A DNA stretch of 64,000 bases from Glandiceps talaboti (lineage: Eukaryota > Hemichordata > Enteropneusta > Spengelidae), in contig NC_135550.1 in the NCBI RefSeq assembly GCF_964340395.1, positions 30,460,676 through 30,524,675 on the forward strand, given 5' to 3'. Below the pieces are notes generated by a model. It saw nothing but the letters and a program-made list of their open reading frames with translations, was not told the origin of the DNA and did not search any database. Positions 50,701 through 59,700 of the stretch are shown here, in pieces. How positions within the stretch are numbered: position 1 is the first letter of the stretch; each line of letters opens with the position of its first letter. The position numbers and the translations under genes were made by a program.

Positions 50701-53700
50701 AAGATCATTTCTTATATGTCACATGGAGAAGGAGTGACAATTGGTTTCCTATGTACCTTTATATCAAGAGTCTCTCAACTGAAATGTATTTTGTACTTTA
50801 TTCAAATACCATTTATCGAAATGAATGCAACCTCATAATTTTTTTAAAAAAATGACATCCTAGTTTTTGTTTGATGCAAGCCTTTTTTTTGAACTCTGTA
50901 TCCTAGCAATCAATGAAATACATATTCTCTGAGATTAAATCACAAGCATTTATTTCCGACATGAACATCTGTTGAGTTCCGTTTCAAACTTTACGTATGT
51001 CTCTATCAATCAGGAAAGGTGTGACGTAAGTGCCATTCAGAAGTCTGGCACTACGGAAGGATCACTGTTGATCATAACTAGAGTAGTACATAACTATACA
51101 GGATTTCTTTTCATATTCAGGTGTGATTGCTGAATGATTACCGAATGATAGCACACACTGACACCATTATATCGGTACTACAGCATTTTTTTAAAGGTTC
51201 TTTTAATATTCAATAGGTCGTTCTTCATACTTTAAACTTTGAAGTTTGTGAGAATGCATACAGCCTTGTGTTAATCAATTTTAACTGAAATAACATTCGC
51301 TGCATGTTTTAGTCTTTTCAATTTTGCAATTGCATCTATCTATTCTATCCCCAAACTTTCCAGCTAGTTAGAAAACTTAAAAAAGCTATTCTGAATAACT
51401 ATATGTAATTTTTACAGTACTAACGAGTGAAATCAATTAAAATGATTGACTGTATCATGTCAAGTACCTTATGTCAAATATTTGCATTTATTTGAATACA
51501 AAGAATATATTTGCAGAATAACACAAAACAGTGAATTTAACATCACACAAAGTAACACTGAACTGACATGACAGAACATTTAAAAGAGTGCACTTCCAAC
51601 GATACGACTATTGATAAGTTATTACTGTGGGTGCATTGACAGTAGAGTGGTATGACAGCTGTGGGGATTCAGGCATGATGGTGGAAGGGTGGGGAGGAGG
51701 TTAGGAAGGTGTGGTGGTACAGCAATACAAAGCAACAATGGCAGTACGATGTACTCCGTGGTCACAGCTTGAGCTACATTTTGGTACCAACAATACAAAA
51801 TCACAGACAACAGTTTCATCCTACTAGACATGTACAGTCCCTTTTTTAGTCTTTCTTGATACCTTCTTACCTGGGTTTCCTGAGACTTCTGCTGAGGTTA
51901 ACAAAATACAAGAAGATAAAACCGAACAAAATCCAGGGAAATTGGGGGCGGAAGGATCAAACGAAAGTAAGAAGTATCCGAACGCAAATTGGCAGCGGAG
52001 AGAGAAAGAGAGAGACATACACAGCATTGTGTATATATATAGGTTAGTGGAAGTATATGTGGCATTGTTATGACCTGTTCATTTTCCTTCATACCTGCCT
52101 TGATAACGATTCTGCAAAGCTTTTGGTAGGGAAGAAGCTATTTTTTTTTTGCTTTGCTTTGCTTTTTTTTTATGTGAGGCAGAATAAATGAGCAGGTCAA
52201 TCCACAGCGAATTGATGGAATGAGTATTAGCATTGTGTTAAAAAGGGTCTAGATGGTTGCAGGCATTGTAGGGAATAGAGACCAGTTACAGGATGATAAT
52301 AGCTCGGTTGGAGGAGGTAGCGGCTAGATTATTGTTGATATCACTATGACTAGTCTCTACACAGAAACTAAACTCTACAATAATGTCAAATGACACTACG
52401 CTAAAACATTAAATGAAGACTTTAATGAATCTATCATGTGTAGATAAAGAGAATTTATCAAAGTTTTAAAGATTTTATATTATGATATTTTCAGAATGAC
52501 ATGAGACTATTTTTTCATATCAAGTATACGACACAACTCAATTTCTTTGATTAACTTTTACTACTTTAAAGAAGTGACAAGAGATTGGTGTGGAATTTAA
52601 AGATTCTAAGATTGTGTCCTAGCAAGCAAAGTCTTAAAGATGAGAACTCAGGGAAGTGACAGAATGCGTTATATTGGAATTAAGTTATTATTGAACCTCT
52701 GCTATGGCTCATTATACAGAAGAAAGAGAAATATGATGAATTCTACATGACAGGTACATCTATTTTATAATCAAATACGATTTACTTACCTTCAAAGCAA
52801 GTTTCTCCAATGTATCTTGTACTGCTACAGTCGCATATGAATCTATTCCAGCCTTCACTACAGATACCACCATTCCGGCAGGGATTAATGTTACATTGTG
52901 GTGGACGCGATTCGCAGTAAAACCCAATGTCAGGAGCAGCAGTGGATCGTGCAATGTCTGCCAAGTCGACACTTTTGCCATTCATATTCAGATCTCGCAT
53001 ACAGCCGACAAACCCATAACCCAGCATTCCTGACCACATTTCACGTGGTAGCATCTTGGACGTACTACTGTCATCAATACCGCCAATGAATAAACTACCT
53101 TCTAAGTCGAGTTGATCACTATTTCCACTTACACGGAATGGCATGGTTTCATCATCAACCTGCAAACACATCATGACAAGACACAGTTCAATGTGTTGCA
53201 ACTCAAGAATACAAACTTCAAAAGGTGTCAGGATTGATGTGTCAAGAGATATACTATTAAAGTCAAGCAGAATTTTACCTCAGATTGTTTTTTTTTCCAT
53301 GTTTCTTTTTAATAGCAAAGAAATAGCTTCTTTTTTCGTTGACTAATTGATCAAACATAAAAATGGAGAACCAAAACTCATATAAATATGTACACCTGCT
53401 TTTCACCCTATTCCAAACATAGTATTATTTTCACCAGAAGATTCCTATATTTGTTTAATACTTTTGATATCATGTTTAGGCTCAGTTCCTAGATGAATTG
53501 AATTCAAAAATTAATCTTAGTTTATATTTTATCATATTTACATGAAAGTTACACTAGTATACATCTTATTTTTTTGTTTCTAAAATTGGACATTTCTGAT
53601 TACCTGAACAGAGCCTTCTCTCTTGAACCTTTCCACTCTGACAAAATGCCACTGGCCATCATCCAAGCGATCCCTGTGACATTTCATTTTAATAGTCCCA

Positions 53701-56700
53701 GATCCTAAATCCAGAATCATGTTTAAGTAACCATCTAGTAATTCCATGGCAAAGTAATCCGGCATGGCTTTCTCTCCATTGTTGTACATCAACACTCCGT
53801 TGGGTTCATTAGTACGGAACCGATACGAAAGAGAGCCAGACATCTGCAATGAGGAAGAAAATACATCAATTTTAATCATTGTTCCACTAAAAGGATTAGT
53901 ATATAGGCTGCCTTAATGGCAAACATATCTCCCAGCCAATACAAGAATGAACATGTTTTCCTTCTTTTTTATTTCTATTTTTATACAATGTGCAAATCAT
54001 TGGTAAAATTGTAGAAGTTCAAAAGGGTTTGTTTACCAGGGTTACCCTCAAAAACAATCACTTAAATGGCACCCATTAGGTAAATCAGTGGTTAGCCTTT
54101 CGTAATATAGCATCTCTGCTTCCAATATTATGGTACAAATTGTTCTAATGACTTTCATGACATTCATATTGGGGTTTTTCTGTTATTATGAATCTACAAA
54201 AATATCTCATTTGTGAGATCACTTACTCCATAGATTAATTTTTGTTAGTCTAAAATTCACTTTCTTTCAAAATCTTGACTTAAATTTGAATGGAAGAAAT
54301 AAAAATAGTTCTCTGTAATTGAATATCAAAATCATAATTTCAAAGTGATGAGTTACAAAATTATTTACAAATAAAAAAGTCTCAATATTAACTTCATCAC
54401 CAGCCTGTAAGATACAACATGTCTATGTCACCCTATCAGATAGCACACATTCAGATACATGTCGTGCCACCCTATCAGATAGCACACATTCAAATACATG
54501 TCGTGCCACCCTATCAGATTGCACACATTCAGATACATGTCTGTGCCACCCTATCAGATTGCACACATTCAGATACAACATGTCTATACCACCCTATCAG
54601 ATAGCACACATTCAGATACATGCCACCCTATCAGATAGCACACATTCAGATACAACATGTCGTGCCACCCTATCAGATAGCACACATTCAGATACAACAT
54701 GTCATGCCACCTTATCAGACAGCACACATTCAGATACATGTCTATACCACCCTATCAGATAACACACATTCAGATACATGTCTATACCACCCTATCAGAT
54801 AGCACACATTCAGATACATGTCATGCCACCCAATCAGATAGCACACATTCAGAAGCCTAATACAACTTAACAACACAATGTACATAACAGTCAAGGCTTC
54901 TTCACATTTGCTTGGAACTGAAAAGATCAACTAGCAGAATTACAGATTTCTAACCTTAGCATCCCATTTGTCCACTGCAATGTATGCTTCTGGAGTGATG
55001 AATGTAACAGGGTCCACATCTTGGCAGGAGAAGGCCACATCTCCACTGATGGAAATGAAGGAATCACCTTTCCTTGCTAGGGTTGATAGTTCCAATGCTA
55101 GAGAATTACTGTAGTAGATTACCTAAAATGACACAAATTTGTAGATAAATGATAGAAAAATGTGACATAATTTTACAAATAATAATTAATATATTAATAA
55201 TGAGAAAAAATGCTAAATTAACAAATGATATAACATTTATCAATGAATACTTTTATCATACACATAATCAAAGAATCAAGAATTTTACATTTTAAGCTTT
55301 GCTCGTTTTTGTTTACTCCTTGATTTCACATTAGACTTTTCATTTATTTGAACTTTTCTTTTATACTATTTTTATCTCTAGCTTATCATCTTTTTTTATT
55401 AAAGAGATTTTACTTCAGTATTTTGAGATTTGAGAAAAATTGAAGTTTTTGTATTTATACTGATAATCATTACACTTATTCAGTCTTGCCATGGAAACAA
55501 TTGTGTAGTTTATTTCTTGGTGAATTTTGCACGAGATGTTTTGTGATAAGTCAAAGCACACTGATTTGTTATTGTGCAAGAGTGCATAAAGAAGCTGAAA
55601 CAGGTGAACTATCCATACATGCATATAAAACGATGTCAAATCACCAGGATCTTTTCATCAGTACAAATGAGACAGAACGGAAATTTCTCCCAGTTCACAC
55701 TATAAAGCATCGACGCTAACCACTTGATAACAGTTATCTACCGTACCAGCTCATGTATAATGGAAACGATATGTTACCTATGAAGAGCCCATTTTCTAAT
55801 AATGAATTGTTGGAATGACATCACTTTTCTGTATAAATGGAGAATCTACTCAATTTCATTCATATGTTTCAGTCTATAAATTCAAACTAGGTTACCATGA
55901 CGTTTAGTGACTAGACAATACCATGCTGAGATCACATACTAAAATTTTTATTATTTTCTTTCATCTGTCATTGAACCCACGGTTGCAAGTCTTTGCATAG
56001 ATCAGTAAATGTGCTATCAGGTTTTTATTACTGTTCATCTTGTATTTGATGTGATGAACATAAATTAGGTAACGTTTTCATGTAATAGATAACGCAAGTA
56101 ATATGTATGTACAAATAGATATTACAGATGACTTTTATAGTAAATACCATCTATGAGGTAGTACTACACTCATCCAATCCACAAAACTCATACTTTTTAA
56201 TCAAGAATTTGTGAAAAGTTGCTGATTTTCTAGATTTTCCCTAACTTTTAACCACCTAGTAATTGGAATATATCGTTCTATCACACTTTGAAATTAATTT
56301 TCATTTTGTACAATATGTAAGATTTCAATACTTTATCCGACAATCAACATTCTAATTTTTTTAACAAAATAAATCCCCAACTTTTTGACACGTTTTTGTT
56401 TGTAATAATCTTCACTCAAAATACCATGATGTAACTGACTATTGACTGATACAGTGTGTGTGGTTATTATTCAACAGTATATATAGTGTTTAGTTGAATT
56501 ATTTTGATAACGTATATAAAGACATCATTCCCATTTCAGAAACAGTCTACTGATGATTTTAACGTACACAATGGGAATCATAAATGCTGTAGTTTCTCCA
56601 ATAATGTTTTTCTTTCATGTAAACTCATCTACACAGGTGTTCTAACTTTTTACCTTACACTGTAATATTTACACGGAAATCTGGTCATACATTATTAAAA

Positions 56701-59700
56701 TCAGGTCAATCAAAATGTATACAGGGTCTTTCTCTTTTATACTGTTTACTAAAAATGATGATGCATTTCCTGATTTTGAAATTAAAAAAATTTCAATTTA
56801 GCATTCCCTAAACTATATGCATGTCATCCTTTCACCCCTATTTTCCAGTGGAATAGTCTAGCTCCTACTTGGAAGCTTGGCCTGTTCAATATGATCAGGT
56901 AAGACAGGAACAGGCAGGTGAAATCCTATCATAACGCAACTGTGTGAGAATGAATGAACTAAACTAAATATAGGAAGCAGCTCTCCTTGAGTACGGAACC
57001 ACTTAAAATATCCTGTTTGAGCTGGCCTGCATTTCATTTCAAATTTATGAGCAAGTAGTACCAACAAAGGCCATGTCAAAGAAGAGATGTTGATACCAAA
57101 GTTATGGCAGGATAGGTTTCTAGCAAGAGGTCTTTACTGCAACGTTGTCCTCACAACACAATGTCTTCATTTCAATGACTGTTTTAAGTGACTCCCTGCA
57201 CCTGTCCTTGTAATCTCAGTGTTTGCATGCTTTTCCACTGCCTACTTAAAGAAAGATGACTTGGAAGACACGATGACAAATATTGTCCTGTCTGTCTGAG
57301 AAGACACTTAACGATACCTTTTAATGGCAATGTTTACATTCCATCTACTTCAATTAAACAGGCCATAATAAGGTTATTTCTAGGACAACATTTTATGAGG
57401 TCAGTGTTTAGAGCTGCATACATTTTATATTTCATCATATCTGTGAGCTCCTCAGGCCAATCCACTGAAATCACAACATCTAAAATTTGATATTGTGGAA
57501 GCCCGTACTATTTTATTTCTGTGAAGTAAGTTGAATCTAAGCCTTGCATAAATTCTAGAATTCACATTTACTTAAGGTATCTGATAATCTACAAAAAGCC
57601 ATGATAATACTTCCTCTTTTCATGATTAGTCATTTTTGTGCACCATATGAGACTGAATCTAGTCATTGTCATAAATGTGCGTCAACTGTCGAATTTATAC
57701 GTCTTTACAACATGGCCAAATACTTGATGGAAATTTGCTGCAGTCCACCTTTCTGGCCTTCATCATGAAATCAATAATACCAGTTTTTTATGCAGCCCCA
57801 TTAAATATGACAAAGTAGATTGTGCTGATAATCACTCAGTAAGTAAGAATATACATCATGACATAAATTATATCACTTGCTTGGGAAAGCTACACATTTG
57901 TACATGTGAGCTAAGAAACGGAGGTAGGGTAGGCATAGTAACAATAATCTACCAGAATCTGAAATCTTAGATTTTGTGTGAGCATTAACATAACAAGGTT
58001 TTCTTTCAGTCACCTCAATATTTATTGAATCTGTTGTATTCTAGTAAGTGGACATATTAAAATGTTGAATAGGGACATTGATACTTCCTCTACCCCTATT
58101 ATTACCTACCAGTGACTATTTCAGTAATTCTCTTGGGACAAGATGGTATGGAACAGGATGTAAATGGGTGGGTCATCACCACAACATTTACATATACAGG
58201 TACTCTTAGTGTCATATAAATGGTTTACTGGCATCTAAGCTGACACAGTAAATACTACCACTCTATTGGATCAAATGTGTATATGAACGGTGTTTTATAA
58301 TACCCGGATTTACTACATTTTCTTTTAGACTATGATTTTCCACTAGTCTGCATCCTGACAGTCTGTATTTTGTTCCGTATTTCTGTATTTTGTTCAAAAT
58401 TTACCAATTTAGAAATAACCACGAGTATTTCTTAATTTAGCACATATAACAGTATGTGATCAATGCTTTTTTACTTTTGTTATGAATTTTACAAAATAAA
58501 GCAGAAGAATCTGCATTTACATATATGTAAACTAAAAGATCTTTTGAATGAATACTAAGACCCCCCTATAGTATTTCGCTGAATTGATGTCAAGGCAGTA
58601 TTCCATTGGCTTAAAATGCAACACAAGTACGCGATGTCATATATTAGATGTCTTATGTGTCAACCTCAGCACTTTGAATGAACATTTCTTAACACTACAA
58701 TGTGACTTCTAACGCCTCATTTTTTTTTTATTTAGAAGTCATGCAGACAGACATATGCTATGTTATCAGTTTTATCTCCTACTGACGTGCAGAAAATGTC
58801 CATGTTTTGGCGACATAAGCATGATCACTGATAGTGATATAGCTACGTGTCCACATACACGGAATTCATACATCATGCGCTGGCAACGTTTATCTACAAT
58901 TTGGAAACTAGTAGCAAAGGTAAACTCTGAGTAAACTGACAATCATTATTTCTTTGAATTTAAATTTGTCAAAGCCCAACCTGATGCACAGAATCTACCA
59001 CAGTGTTTGTATTTCAAATCCAGTACTAACATTGACCATAAAATAAGCTATCATTTGTTCTTCAAAATTTATAGTCATTTAAATTGACACACAGTATCTG
59101 TATGAACTTTTGCAACTCAAAACTCTATAAAGGTTATTCTCAAGAAGTAATAGTCACATTTTTGGAATTTCTATTCAATCAATCTATCTTTCTGTGAACC
59201 ACTGCACTGTATCTGTCAGAAATAATTTGTGTATGAGAAAAACTCAGTTGTCACCTTCAAGTAAGCATTTTAAATCTTCCTTAAATACATATGGAATGCA
59301 ATTTAGGATGAGGATTACTACGTCTAGTGTGGATATTCCCTGTCTTGGGAAAGCCATTTTTATCTTCATTACCAACCCAAGTCACATACCGATGCTTGAA
59401 CCTGGGATATTGCTAACACTAGCATACTGCAGGGTTAATGTTCTTCAAGAGCTGTTATCATTTGTAGTTGTTACAGTGACGTACATACTGGCCCCTTCTT
59501 GCCACCTTTCTGCCATTTTTATGGCTAAAGGCTAATCCAACAGTCCATCCAACATCATTATCTCAGAGTCAATTTTCATGCCGAGTTACAAAACACACTC
59601 TTTTATCCTGCTAAAATGCAAACAATGCCTCTAAAATATCTGTGGGATTTTGATTGCATCTGACTATAGGAATTGCAATTGTTGTACTCAGGGAGACTGC

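Noticed and set aside
54419-54802. Open frames reading [11 protein letters not shown]
   Set aside because: Translation of an intronic minisatellite with frame-breaking length variation.
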